Program-made: the position numbers and the translations under genes
The notes under the pieces: model-generated
The model's database searches: none
Seen by the model: the letters and a program-made list of their open reading frames with translations, nothing else
What the model was told of the DNA's origin: nothing
Source: Accumulibacter jenkinsii
GTDB taxonomy: Bacteria > Pseudomonadota > Gammaproteobacteria > Burkholderiales > Rhodocyclaceae
Length of the DNA: 64,000 nt
Direction of reading: 5' to 3'
Assembly: GCA_036625225.1 (NCBI GenBank)
Contig: JAZKUF010000004.1
Span: 186,001 to 250,000 of the forward strand
Shown here: piece by piece, positions 33,914 through 44,200 of the stretch
How positions within the stretch are numbered: position 1 is the stretch's first letter
Layout: every line of letters begins with the position of its first letter

Positions 33914-35719
33914 TTAGTGCGCGCCGGTGACCGCCTTGGAACCACGCGGCACGCGCACGGCTTCGACCATCGCCTGGATGTGGACTGGCGGCTCCTTGGT
34001 CACCTTGTCGACCAGGAAAGCGACGATGAAGTTGAGCAGCGCGCCGACCGCGCCGAAGGCTTCCGGCGTGATGCCGAAGAAGCTGTTCGGGCCGCCGATC
34101 AGGTCGACGAACTCGGTTCCCTTGATGAAGAAGATGCCCTTGTGCGCGAAGACGTAGAACAGGGTGATGAAGAGGCCCGACAGCATGCCGGCCATGGCGC
34201 CTTCCTTGTTCATCTTCTTCGAGAAGATGCCCATCATGATCGCCGGGAAGAGCGAACTCGCCGCAATACCGAAGGCCAGGGCCACGGTACCCGCAGCGAA
34301 TCCCGGCGGGTTGAGGCCGAGGTAGCCGGCGACGATGATCGCCCCAGCCATCGCGAACTTGCCGGTCAGCAGTTCGTTCTTCTCGCTGATGTTCGGCACG
34401 AAGACGTTCTTGACGAGGTCGTGCGAGATGGCGGCCGAAATGGCCATCAGCAGACCGGCAGCAGTCGACAGGGCGGCAGCCAGACCCCCGGCAGCAACCA
34501 GTGCGATGACCCAGTTCGGCAGCAGCGCGATTTCCGGATTGGCGAGCACGATGATGTCGGCGTTGACCGTCAATTCGTTGCCCTTCCAGCCCGCCGCTTC
34601 GGCCTTGCCGAGGACTGCCTCGCTCTTGGTCTTGTCGTTGTAGTACTGGATGCGACCGTCGCCGTTCTTGTCTTCCCACTTCAGCAGACCGGTTTTTTCC
34701 CAGCGCTTCATCCAGTCCGGACGATCCTCGGCCTTGAGGCTCGACTCGGTGGCATAGAGGTCGGCGTTCGCGTTGATGCCGGTGTTCACCGTCGCATGCA
34801 GGTTGTACTTGGCCATCGCCGCCACCGCGGGGGCGGTGGTGTAGAGCAGCGCGATGAAGATCAGCGCCCAGCCGGCCGAGCTACGGGCAGCGGCGACCGT
34901 CGGCACGGTGAAGAAGCGCATGATGACGTGCGGCAGACCGGCGGTGCCGATCATCAGCGACATGGTGTACACGAACATGTTCAGCGTGCTGCCGGCGGTC
35001 GTCGTCGTGTACTTGCCGAAACCGAGATCGACGATGACCTGATCGAGGCGGGAGAGCAGCGAAACGTCGGTGCCCACCATGTTCGAACCCAGCCCCAGCT
35101 GCGGAATCGGCATACCGGTGAGTTGCAGCGAGATGAAGATCGCCGGGACGATGTAGGCACAGATCAGCACGATATACTGTGCAACCTGCGTGTAGGTGAT
35201 GCCCTTCATGCCGCCAAACACCGCGTAGGCAAAGACGATGGCCATGCCGACGTAGATGCCGGTGTCGCTCGAAACGCCGAGGAAGCGCGAGAAGGCGACG
35301 CCGACCCCGGTCATCTGGCCGATGATGTAGGTCAGCGAGGCGGTCAGCAGGCAGATCACGGCAACGGTCGAGGCCGACTTCGAATAGAAGCGGTCGCCGA
35401 TGAACTGCGGCACGGTGAACTTGCCGAACTTGCGCAGGTAAGGCGCCAGCAGCATCGCCAGCAGCACGTAACCGCCGGTCCAGCCCATCAGGAACAGGCC
35501 GCCGCCGTAACCCATGTTGGCGATCAGGCCGGCCATCGAGATGAACGAAGCGGCCGACATCCAGTCGGCCGCCGTTGCCATGCCGTTCATCACCGGCGGC
35601 ACGCTGCCGCCGGCGGCGTAGAACTCGCTCGTCGAACCGGCGCGGGCCCAGATGGCGATCCCGATGTACAGCGCGAACGTGCCCCCGACAAACAGGTAAA
35701 TCGTGGTTTGCAGATCCAT
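33914..35719 (-). CDS. Sodium:solute symporter, ActP-like (VC_2705-type subfamily)
   Basis: The 601-residue SSS-family carrier has about 13 helices and the motifs MAADWMSAASFISMAGLIANMGYGG in its first half (here ATAADWMSAASFIS) and AAALSTAAGLLMAISAAISHDL in its second. It probably imports acetate or another short monocarboxylate with Na+. Between helices, residues 320-385 form a soluble insertion typical of this subfamily; it includes an EF-hand-like loop, DKNGDGRIQYYN (350-361). It is encoded 13 bp after a DUF4212 partner. In an Accumulibacter-like host this would be a route for volatile fatty acid uptake (inference). Confidence 0.9.
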   Translation of the reverse strand: MDLQTTIYLFVGGTFALYIGIAIWARAGSTSEFYAAGGSVPPVMNGMATAADWMSAASFISMAGLIANMGYGGGLFLMGWTGGYVLLAMLLAPYLRKFGKFTVPQFIGDRFYSKSASTVAVICLLTASLTYIIGQMTGVGVAFSRFLGVSSDTGIYVGMAIVFAYAVFGGMKGITYTQVAQYIVLICAYIVPAIFISLQLTGMPIPQLGLGSNMVGTDVSLLSRLDQVIVDLGFGKYTTTTAGSTLNMFVYTMSLMIGTAGLPHVIMRFFTVPTVAAARSSAGWALIFIALLYTTAPAVAAMAKYNLHATVNTGINANADLYATESSLKAEDRPDWMKRWEKTGLLKWEDKNGDGRIQYYNDKTKSEAVLGKAEAAGWKGNELTVNADIIVLANPEIALLPNWVIALVAAGGLAAALSTAAGLLMAISAAISHDLVKNVFVPNISEKNELLTGKFAMAGAIIVAGYLGLNPPGFAAGTVALAFGIAASSLFPAIMMGIFSKKMNKEGAMAGMLSGLFITLFYVFAHKGIFFIKGTEFVDLIGGPNSFFGITPEAFGAVGALLNFIVAFLVDKVTKEPPVHIQAMVEAVRVPRGSKAVTGAH

Positions 35720-35732
35720 GTGTGTGACTCCC

Positions 35733-35987
35733 CTATTCTTCGTGAACGTCGAACCGACGGTCGATGTCGCCCATCATCTTCTTGTAGATGAAAATCAGCG
35801 CGATATAGACATAGATCGCTCCCTGCTGGGCAAACCAGAAGCCCAGGGGATAACCGCCCAGATGAATGCTGTTGAGTTCCGGCGCGAAAACGATGCCTGC
35901 CAGGAAAGTCACAACGAACCACACTGCCATGATCCAGCTCAGCAACCCGAGGGTCGCCGACCAGTAGGCCTTACCTCCGTCATCCAT
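35733..35987 (-). CDS. DUF4212 small subunit of the symporter
   Basis: The 84-residue protein has two membrane helices (about residues 10-33 and 46-66) and the DUF4212 pattern FAPELNSIHLGGYPLGFWFAQQG near its middle (LGGYPLGFWFAQQGAIYVY). It always pairs with SSS symporters of this subfamily. ATG 35987 is the start: GGAGGAG lies just upstream and itself covers the earlier in-frame ATG at 36002. Confidence 0.9.
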   Translation of the reverse strand: MDDGGKAYWSATLGLLSWIMAVWFVVTFLAGIVFAPELNSIHLGGYPLGFWFAQQGAIYVYIALIFIYKKMMGDIDRRFDVHEE

Positions 35988-36258
35988 GCTTGTCTCCTCC
36001 ATATTGTTTTGATGATCCGGAATTCCATACCACCGAAGCGGTAACCGATCTTTGATTATTATTGCTGATCCTTACGGGGAACTGACAGAAGCCACGACAG
36101 GCAAAGAAAGTCTGCTTGTCGCTCGCGCCCAGACAGTGGCGGGGAGCGAGCGACACCATCAAGCGCGCTGATGCGGCCTTCCCTTTCGTTTTTGGACCCT
36201 CACCTGGCGTTGCGTCGGCGCGCCGGAATGACGCCAGGCGGCCTTCCTGGCCCGCTTC
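35988..36258. other. Intergenic region upstream of the symporter operon
   Basis: The right side of this 271-bp gap follows trkH and the left side should hold the symporter promoter. An 8-bp inverted repeat (CCTGGCGT at 36203-36210, ACGCCAGG at 36231-36238) could end trkH transcripts but has no T run. An AT-richer stretch (36030-36065) is the likely promoter area; I cannot assign clear -35 and -10 boxes. Confidence 0.4.
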
Positions 36259-37719
36259 CTAGCGCCGCCAGAAAGCGGGCGTCAGAATGACCAGCAGGGT
36301 GAAGATTTCCAGGCGCCCGAGGAGCATGGCCCAGGTGCACACCCAGGTCTGGAAGTCGTTCAGCACGGCGTAGGTGGTTGACGGGCCGACCAGATTGAGG
36401 CCGGGACCGGTATTGTTGAGGCAGGCGACGATCGCCGAGAAAGCGGTGATCACGTCCAGCCGCGTCGCGATCAGCAGCAGGGTCAGCGAAACGATAGAGA
36501 CGACGTAGATGAACACGAAACCGAGGATCGCATGCAGGATGTGGTCGGGGATCACCGTTTCGCCGAAGCGCACGTTCTGCAGCCCGCGCGGGTGCATGGC
36601 GCGCATCAGTTCACGCGACACCTGCTTGTAGAGTACGACGGCGCGAATCATCTTGATGCCACCGCCGCCCGAACCCGAACAGGCGACAAAACTGCCGAGG
36701 AAGAGCATCCACAGCTGGGCGAACAGGGGCCACTGCGTGTAGTCGGCGGTGGCAAAACCGAGCGAAGTCGCGAGCGACACCGAATGGAAGGTGACGTAGC
36801 GCAGGGTGGTCAGAAAATCGTCGTAGATGCCGTCAGGCCACAGGTAGAGCGTCAGCGCGAGGCAGCTGACGGCGAGGACGCCGAGAAAGTAGTGTGCCTC
36901 GACGTCGGCCAGATAGGCGCGCAAGGAGCGCTTCGAGAGGACGAGGAAATGCGTGCTGTAGTTGATGCCGGCGAGCAGCGCAAAAAAGATGACCACGACT
37001 TCGACCTCGAGGCTGTCGAAGTGGCCGAGACTGGCATCCTTGGTCGAGAAACCGCCCAGACCCATGATCGAGAAGGCGTGCATCAGGGCGTCGCCGGGTT
37101 CCATGCCGACATAATAAAGGCTGCCGGCACACGCAACCGTGAGAATCATGTAGACGACCCACAGACCCTTGGCGGTCTCGGTGATCCGCGGCGTGATCTT
37201 GGCATCCTTCATCGGGCCCGGCGTCTCTGCCTTGAGCATGCTGCGGCCACCAAACCCGAGCAGCGGCAGGATGGCCACCGCCAGCACGACGACCCCGAGG
37301 CCGCCGATCCAGTGCATGAAGGTACGCCAGAAATTGATCGACATCGGCAGCGCATCGAGTCCCGTGAGAACCGTTGCACCGGTGGCGGTGAGACCCGAAA
37401 CGGCCTCGAAATAGGCGTCGGTCCACGACAGGTCGGCGATGTGCAGATAGAGGGGCAACGCGCCGAACGCCGGCAGCAGCGACCAGATCAGGGCGACGAG
37501 CAGGATGCTGTCGCGCACACGCATGTCGCGCCGGCCCTTGCGGACCGAGAACGACAGCAGCAGGCCACTCGCGACGGTGATCAGCACCCCTTCGTCGTAG
37601 GCGCCGACGGCGCCGTCGGCATTGAGCCACGAGAGGGCGAGCGGGATCAGCATCAGACCGCCGAAACCGGTGATCAGGATGCCGAGAATGTACAAAACCG
37701 AGGCGTAACGGCGGATCAC
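36259..37719 (-). CDS. trkH: TrkH-family potassium uptake channel subunit
   Basis: The 486-residue membrane protein has the four-repeat TrkH architecture with selectivity-filter segments such as SGLTATGATVLTG, SIMGLGGFSTKDAS, TSLGFATADY and NNTGPGLN. It needs the NAD/ATP-binding TrkA subunit, which is not nearby. GTG 37719 is chosen because GGAAGG lies 8 bases before it; the open frame continues to 37842 without membrane or family character. Confidence 0.93.
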   Translation of the reverse strand: MIRRYASVLYILGILITGFGGLMLIPLALSWLNADGAVGAYDEGVLITVASGLLLSFSVRKGRRDMRVRDSILLVALIWSLLPAFGALPLYLHIADLSWTDAYFEAVSGLTATGATVLTGLDALPMSINFWRTFMHWIGGLGVVVLAVAILPLLGFGGRSMLKAETPGPMKDAKITPRITETAKGLWVVYMILTVACAGSLYYVGMEPGDALMHAFSIMGLGGFSTKDASLGHFDSLEVEVVVIFFALLAGINYSTHFLVLSKRSLRAYLADVEAHYFLGVLAVSCLALTLYLWPDGIYDDFLTTLRYVTFHSVSLATSLGFATADYTQWPLFAQLWMLFLGSFVACSGSGGGGIKMIRAVVLYKQVSRELMRAMHPRGLQNVRFGETVIPDHILHAILGFVFIYVVSIVSLTLLLIATRLDVITAFSAIVACLNNTGPGLNLVGPSTTYAVLNDFQTWVCTWAMLLGRLEIFTLLVILTPAFWRR

Positions 37720-37795
37720 GCAGCGACCTTCCGCGGGCAGCGAGCAGCCGTTTCGTCTCGCCGGTCTTGCACCGCGCCGTACCGCGCGAGCCGCC

Positions 37796-38152
37796 TCATG
37801 CCGCCGCGCCGCGTTCGATGACCACACCCACCCGCTGCACACCCCGCATCATGCCGAGCTTGGCAATCGAGACGCGGACCCAGGTTGCCCCGAAGTCTTC
37901 GAGCAGGAGTGTGGCGACGTACTCGGCAAGTCTTTCGAGCAGGTTGAAGTGGCGCGCCGCCAGTTCAGCCCGCAGGCGGTCGACCACCTGCGCATAATCG
38001 ATGGTATCGCGAATGTCGTCACTGGCCCCGGCACTCGCTGTCGACGTGCCGATCTGCAGGGAGATTTCGACCGTCTGCGGCATCGCCTTTTCGCGCGGAT
38101 AGATGCCGATCACGGTCGACGCACGAAGGTCGTTGATGAAGATGATGTCCAT
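37796..38152 (-). CDS. folB: Dihydroneopterin aldolase
   Basis: The 118-residue protein shows the FolB pattern: IFINDLRASTVIGIYPREKAMPQTVEISL, DTIDYAQVVDRL and the active-site segment FNLLERLAEYVA. It cleaves dihydroneopterin in folate synthesis; folA, thyA and fau elsewhere in the window belong to the same cofactor pathway. It is divergent from plsY, the usual proteobacterial pairing. Confidence 0.93.
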   Translation of the reverse strand: MDIIFINDLRASTVIGIYPREKAMPQTVEISLQIGTSTASAGASDDIRDTIDYAQVVDRLRAELAARHFNLLERLAEYVATLLLEDFGATWVRVSIAKLGMMRGVQRVGVVIERGAAA

Positions 38153-38263
38153 CGGGCAGGGCGTCAGGTCAGTGTAGTATCATCGCGCCGGCATGCCGTC
38201 CACCGCGCGACAAAAAAGGACGCATTCTAACCCAGAGCAACCCTCCTTGGATGATCCTGCCCG

Positions 38264-38878
38264 ATGCCGCCGTTCCTGTCCCTTCTGCTGGCGATCGTCG
38301 CCGCTTATCTGCTCGGTTCGCTCTCGTTCGCGATGCTTTCCAGCCGTCTCTTCGGCCTCGCCGATCCGCGCAGTTATGGTTCCGGCAACCCCGGCGCAAC
38401 CAATGTCCTGCGCAGCGGCCACAAGGGCGCGGCGGCATTTACCCTGCTCGGTGATGCCGGCAAGGGGTGGCTGGCCGTCTTTCTCGCCAGCCGTCATGCC
38501 GCCGCTGACGAGTTCGGCAGCTACGCGGTCGGGCTGGTCGCGCTGGCCGTCTTTTTCGGTCACCTCTACCCGGTTTTCCTCGACTTCAAGGGCGGCAAGG
38601 GCGTCGCGACCGCCGCCGGCGTGCTGCTCGCGCTCAATCTCTGGCTGGGCCTTGCCGCGCTCGGCACCTGGTCGTTGATCGTCCTCAGCCTGCGTTATTC
38701 GTCACTCGGAGCATTGGTGACTGCCGCCGCGGCGCCGATCTACGCCCTGCTGATCTGGGGCAATGACGGCCGGGTTCTGGTCGTCGGCATCATCGCCGCC
38801 GCCTTGATCGGCAAGCACTGGGCGAACCTGCAACGCCTGATGAGCGGCAGCGAACCGAAAATCGGCACCGGCAAGTAG
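38264..38878 (+). CDS. plsY: PlsY, acyl-phosphate glycerol-3-phosphate acyltransferase
   Basis: The 204-residue membrane enzyme makes lysophosphatidate from acyl phosphate. Its three motifs are present: GSGNPGATNVLR (residues 40-51), FKGGKGVATAAG, and a late IGKHWANLQRL. About five helices are predicted. The 111-bp divergent spacer to folB should carry both promoters. Confidence 0.95.
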   Translation: MPPFLSLLLAIVAAYLLGSLSFAMLSSRLFGLADPRSYGSGNPGATNVLRSGHKGAAAFTLLGDAGKGWLAVFLASRHAAADEFGSYAVGLVALAVFFGHLYPVFLDFKGGKGVATAAGVLLALNLWLGLAALGTWSLIVLSLRYSSLGALVTAAAAPIYALLIWGNDGRVLVVGIIAAALIGKHWANLQRLMSGSEPKIGTGK

Positions 38879-39333
38879 CCCCCCTCCAGCCGACCGGCGA
38901 GCGCCGGCTCCCGCACCTCTTCCCCGATCCTTCACCCACCGGCCTCTGCCCGCGGCGGCGACCGGACGGGTGAGTGCGTCAACCCGGTCGCTGACGAGGC
39001 GCCGCACCGACGCCTCGTCAAGGACTTTCGCGAGCGCATCACGGCGCGGCGCACCCCATTCTTCCGGTCGACGAGCAGACGAAACCAAGCGTACAAGCGG
39101 GTTACCAGATAAGTCAAACTTATTATACTTATCCTATAAATCAGGGTTTAAAGATCATTATCAGCGTCGGAAAGTTGTGTACCATAGTCTCGCCAAAGAA
39201 AAACAGCGTCGCGGAACAGGGATGTCGCCACCGCAAGGGTGAACGACGTAGCAGGTTCCATTGCGGCGCTTTCCCCCTGCAGGCTCAAGGCGAGCGGGTG
39301 AGGCGCGACCCGAGCGGACGATGGAGGAACGTA
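38879..39333. other. 455-bp intergenic region with inverted repeat and AT-rich promoter
   Basis: No convincing gene is seen. A perfect 10-bp inverted repeat (TGACGAGGCG at 38992-39001, CGCCTCGTCA at 39011-39020, 9-base loop) may end plsY transcripts, although no T run follows. An unusually AT-rich patch (39110-39150) contains TATACT (39124-39129) preceded by TTACCA (39102-39107, 16-base spacer), the likely promoter of the GGDEF gene, giving a leader of about 200 bases. Confidence 0.45.
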
Positions 39334-41196
39334 GTGACCACCGACAACGAATTCCCGGCGATCCACCCGCTACGCCCCCGGGCTGAGGCCATCGCCCAAG
39401 AAACCGGCTTTGCCTGGCCGCCCGAGTCGATGTCGCCCGAGGCCCTGCGGCGAGCGCTGCACGAGTTGCAGGTGCATCAGATCGAACTCGAGATCCAGAA
39501 CGAAGAGCTGCGCCGGGTACAGGTCGAGCTGGAGGCCGCACGGGCACGCTACTTCGATCTCTACCATCTGGCGCCGGTGAGCTATTGCGCGCTCTCCGGA
39601 GAGGGTCTGATCCTCGAGGCCAACCTCACCTTCGCTTCGCTCTTCGGCATCAGCCGCGGCTTGCTGCTGATGCGGCCGATCGTTCGCCTGATCGCCGATG
39701 AAGATCAGGACATCTATTTTCTCTACCGCCGACAACTCCTGGCAACCGGCAAACCACAGACCAGCGAACTCAGAATGGTCAAGGCTGACGGGACGACGTT
39801 CTGGGCGCGCCTCGAAGCCACGGCGATGCGGGACAGGAACGGCGAACTCCTCTGCCAGCTCGCGATCAGCGACCTCTCCGAGCGCCGGCACGCCGAGGAC
39901 GCGTTGCGGGAGAGTCAGCAGAGATTCAGTCTTTTTATGGATGCGCTACCGGCAGCAGCGTTCATCAAGGATGCGCAGGGCACCATTCTTTTTGTCAATC
40001 GCTACCTCGCTGACATCATGGGCGGACAAGCGTGGCTGGGCAAATCGACTCGCGACCTCTTTCCGCCCGAAGTGGCGGAACAGATGGTGGCCGACGACCA
40101 GCGGGCAATGGCAAGCGGTTTTCTGGTCACCGAAGAGCAAGTGCGTCACCCGGATGGCAGGTGGCGCTGCTACCAGACTTACAAATTCAGTCTGCCGAGA
40201 TCCGGCAGACCGCCGCTGCTCGGCGGCATTGCCCTCGACATCAGCGAGCGCAAGCGCACCGAAGAGGCTTTGCGCGAACAGGAAAAGTTCTTCCGCCTGA
40301 TCACCGAAAACCTCAGGGGCTTCGTCGCGGTTCTCGACGTCGACGGGCGGCGGGTGTACAACAGCCCGTCTTACGCACGTCTGCTGGGTCAGGAAGATCC
40401 TTCCGGAAGTTCCTCGTTTGCCAATATCCACCCCGCCGACCGCGAACGGGTCATGAAATCATTTCGCGAAACGGTCGCCACCGGTATCGGCCAGCATCTC
40501 GAATATCGCTTCGTGATGGCCAGCGGCGATGTCCGGCTGATGGAATCCCGCGGCGGCGTCATCAAGGACGAGGACGGACGAACCCGACGCGTCGTCGTCG
40601 TCTCGAATGACGTCACCGAGCGCAAGGAAGCCGAGGCCCGCATCCTGCACCTCGCCTTCCATGACCCCCTGACCCACTTGCCCAATCGACTGACGCTCAA
40701 GGATCGGCTGAGCCAGGCGATGGCGGCGAGCAAACGCAGGGGACGCTATGGCGCGCTGATGTTTGTCGATCTCGACAATTTCAAGCCGGTGAACGATACC
40801 CATGGCCATGACGCAGGCGACTGCCTGTTGATCGAGGCGGCAAATCGACTGAGAGCCTGTGTACGCGAAATGGATACCGTCGCGCGCTTCGGCGGCGACG
40901 AGTTCGTCGTCATGCTGAGCACGCTGCATGCGAACCAGACCGAATCGGCGTCACAGGCGGGCATCGTTGCCGAGAAAATCCGTCTCGCCCTGGTGCAGCC
41001 CTATCAGCTGACGATCAGGCGCGAAGACATGGCCGAGCAGACCCTCGCGCATCAGTGCACGGCAAGTCTCGGCGTCGCCCTGTTCTTCGATCATCAGGCG
41101 AGCCAGGACGATCTGCTGAAGTGGGCCGATGCAGCGATGTATCAGGCCAAGGAGTCGGGCGGCAACCTGATCCGCTTTCATGACCCGAAAGCCTGA
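39334..41196 (+). CDS. Triple-PAS diguanylate cyclase
   Basis: The 620-residue cytoplasmic protein has a coiled coil (residues 36-75), three PAS domains (about 76-185, 195-305, 312-432) and a GGDEF domain (440-615). The active site reads RFGGDEFVVM (GGDEF at 520-524) and an allosteric I-site RxxD (R511-D514) stands five residues before it. It should make c-di-GMP in response to a PAS-sensed signal and be product-inhibited. GTG 39334 follows GGAGG by 6 bases. No EAL domain follows. Confidence 0.93.
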   Translation: MTTDNEFPAIHPLRPRAEAIAQETGFAWPPESMSPEALRRALHELQVHQIELEIQNEELRRVQVELEAARARYFDLYHLAPVSYCALSGEGLILEANLTFASLFGISRGLLLMRPIVRLIADEDQDIYFLYRRQLLATGKPQTSELRMVKADGTTFWARLEATAMRDRNGELLCQLAISDLSERRHAEDALRESQQRFSLFMDALPAAAFIKDAQGTILFVNRYLADIMGGQAWLGKSTRDLFPPEVAEQMVADDQRAMASGFLVTEEQVRHPDGRWRCYQTYKFSLPRSGRPPLLGGIALDISERKRTEEALREQEKFFRLITENLRGFVAVLDVDGRRVYNSPSYARLLGQEDPSGSSSFANIHPADRERVMKSFRETVATGIGQHLEYRFVMASGDVRLMESRGGVIKDEDGRTRRVVVVSNDVTERKEAEARILHLAFHDPLTHLPNRLTLKDRLSQAMAASKRRGRYGALMFVDLDNFKPVNDTHGHDAGDCLLIEAANRLRACVREMDTVARFGGDEFVVMLSTLHANQTESASQAGIVAEKIRLALVQPYQLTIRREDMAEQTLAHQCTASLGVALFFDHQASQDDLLKWADAAMYQAKESGGNLIRFHDPKA

Positions 41197-41252
41197 GGCG
41201 CCCGCGCCGGGTCGCGCGCATCGCCGGTCGCCGCGAGCATTTGCGCCCGGTC

Positions 41253-44200
41253 TTACAGATAGTCGACGTTCACGTTGTCACTGCTCAGCCACTCGCGTAA
41301 TGCCGTGAGCAGATCGTCTTCGAGGCGAACCCGGTTGGCGTCGCCGAAAGTCAGTTCACAGGTCGCCTCGCCGTTGCGATACGCCAGCCGCACCGGGCAA
41401 TCCCCCGGCGTATAGGGCGCGAGCAGCGTGCGCAGGCGCTGCGCGGCGCTGCGCGCATTGCTGCCGCTGGCCTGGCCGTTGAGCGACAGGCGCAGATGGC
41501 GGGCAAAGCGGCTGCGCGCTTCGGCCAGTGTCAGCAGCCGCTCGGCAACGATCTTCACCCGGCCTTCGCCGGCGAAGTCGTCGCGCTGGACACGGCCTTC
41601 GATGATCAACACCTCGTCTTCCCGAATCTTGGCCCGCTCCGACTCGAGCAATTCGTTGAACACCGAGACTTCGAGGGCGGTCGTGCCGTCGTCGATCTGG
41701 ATGAAGGCCATCTTGCCGCGCGCGGTAAACTTGCTGCGCACCCCGACCACCAGGCCGGCAAGCCACTGCGTTTCCTTCTTCGCTTCGAGCGCCGCCAGCG
41801 GCCGACGAACGAAGCGCGATACTTCGGTCTGCACGCCGTGGAAGGGGTGGCCGGAAAAATAGAAGCCGAGCGCCAGCTTCTCTTCATTGAGTTGCTGGCG
41901 CTCGCTCCAGCGTGGCACCTCGACGTATTGCGGAGCGTGCCCGCCGCCCTGCTCGCCGGTCTCGAAAAGGTCGAACAGGCTGACCTGCATGGCGTTGCGC
42001 TCGGCCTGCTCGGCGGCCTCCATGGCGATGCCGACCGAGGCGATCAGGCGCGCGCGATGATCGTCGAGCGAATCGAAAGCGCCGGCACGAATCAGCGCCT
42101 CGATGGTGCGGCGGTTGACCAGCCGTTTGTCGGCCCGCCGGCAGAAATCGAACAGGTCCTTGAATGGACCGCCGGCCTCGCGCACCTTGAGGATCGCGTT
42201 GACCGCCTGCTCGCCGGTTCCTTTGACGGCTCCGAGACCGTAGCGGATGGTGCTGCGGTCGACCGGCGTGAAGCGGTATTCGGAGGCGTTCACGTCCGGG
42301 CCGAGGAGGCGCAGGCGGTTGCCGATCGCGTCGTCGTGGAAGATCTTGACCGTATCGGTGACGTCCATGTCCGACGACAGCGTCGCCGCCATGAAGGCGG
42401 CACAGTGGTGCGCCTTCAGCCAGGCGGTATGGTAGGTGACGACGGCGTAGGCGGCGGTATGCGACTTGTTGAAGCCATACTCGGCGAACTTCTCCATGAG
42501 GTCGAAAAGCTGCATGGCGAGCTTTTCGTCGTAGCCTTTCCGCTTCGCCCCGTCGCGCATCAGGTCGCGGTGCAGCGCCATCTCCTCGGCTTTCTTCTTG
42601 CCCATCGCCCGCCGCAGCAGGTCGGCGGCGCCGAGCGTGTAGCCGCCGATGATCTGGGCGATCTGCATCACCTGTTCCTGGTAGACGATGACGCCATAAG
42701 TCGGTTCGAGGCAGCTCCTGAGATCGTCGAGGTAGTAATCGATCTTCTGCTGCCCCTTCTTGCGCAGGATGAAGTCGTCGACCATTCCCGAACCGAGCGG
42801 CCCGGGCCGATACAGCGCGAGCACGGCGATGATGTCCTCGAAGCGGTCCGGCGCGAGCTTTCTGACCAGCTTCTTCATGCCTTCCGATTCGACCTGGAAG
42901 ATTGCGGTGGTGTTGCCGTCCTTGAGGATCTGATAGGCCTGAGGGTCGTCAAAAGACAAGGCGGTGAGGTCGGGACGCTGGCCGCTCAGTTTTTCGACGT
43001 AGTCGACCGCGAGCTTGATGATCGTCAGGTTGCGCAGGCCGAGGAAGTCGAACTTCACCAGCCCCACCTTCTCGACATCGTCCTTGTCGTACTGCGAGAC
43101 CACCGAGCCACCGCCGTCGGCCGAATAGACCGGGCAGAAATCGGTGAGTTTGCCAGGCGCGATCAGCACGCCGCCGGCGTGCATGCCGACGTTGCGGGTC
43201 AGGTCTTCAAGGCGGGCGGCGAGATCGAAGAGGTCCCGGACTTCTTCCTCGTCTTCGATCCTCGCCTTCAGTTGCGGCTCGGCGGCAATCGCCTTGGCCA
43301 GCGACAGCGGCTTGTTGGTCTCGATCGGGATCAGTTTGGAGAGCTGGTCGCAGAAGTTGTACGGCAGATCGAGGACGCGACCGACGTCGCGAATGACCGC
43401 CTTCGAAGACATGGTGCCGAAGGTGACGATCTGCGAAACCGCTGCCGTCCCGTATTTCTGGCGAACGTAGTCGATCACCCGCCAGCGATTGTCCTGGCAG
43501 AAATCGATGTCGAAGTCGGGCATCGACACCCGCTCGGGGTTCAGAAAACGCTCGAAGAGCAGCGCGTAGCGCAGCGGATCGAGATCGGTGATGCCGAGCG
43601 CGTAGGCGACGACGGAACCGGCACCCGACCCCCGGCCCGGCCCGACCGGACAACCATTGTGCTTGGCCCAGTTGATGAAGTCGGCAACGATCAGGAAGTA
43701 GCCGGGAAATCCCATCTGGACGACGGTGTCGGTTTCGAGCTGCAGGCGGGCGTCGTAGGCGGGGCGCTGTGCCGCGCGCTCGACGGGGTCGGGGAATAGT
43801 TGCTGCAGGCGGATTTCCAGGCCCCGGACCGCTTCCTGACGCAGGAAATGGTCGAGCGTCACGCCGGGTGGCGTCGGGAAATCAGGCAGGTAGCTCTTGC
43901 CGAGGGTGATCTGCAGATTGCAGCGCTTGGCGATTTCGACCGAGTTGCCGAGCGCGCTGGGCAGATCGGCAAAGCGCTCGACCATTTCCTCCGCCGACCT
44001 GAAGTACTGCTCATCGGTGTACAGGCGAGGCCGCCGGGCATCGCCGAGCATGTAGCCCTCGGCAATGCAGACCCGCGCTTCGTGCGCCTTGAAGTCGTCG
44101 CGTTCGAGAAACTGGATCGGATGCGTGGCGACCAGCGGCAGTTCGAGTTCGGCCGCGAGATCAGCAGTGGCGGCGACCAGCGCCTCCTGCTGCGGCTGAC

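Noticed and set aside
33848..35791. 647-codon plus-strand frame opposite the symporter
   Set aside because: Antisense shadow; the minus-strand SSS protein with its ribosome site and terminator explains the region.
36203..36238. Inverted repeat after trkH considered as a terminator
   Set aside because: The arms pair over only 8 bp with a 20-base loop and no T run follows; kept only as a note in the intergenic entry.
38932..39117. 61-codon minus-strand frame between plsY and the GGDEF gene
   Set aside because: No family likeness; it crosses the inverted repeat and starts in the AT-rich patch.
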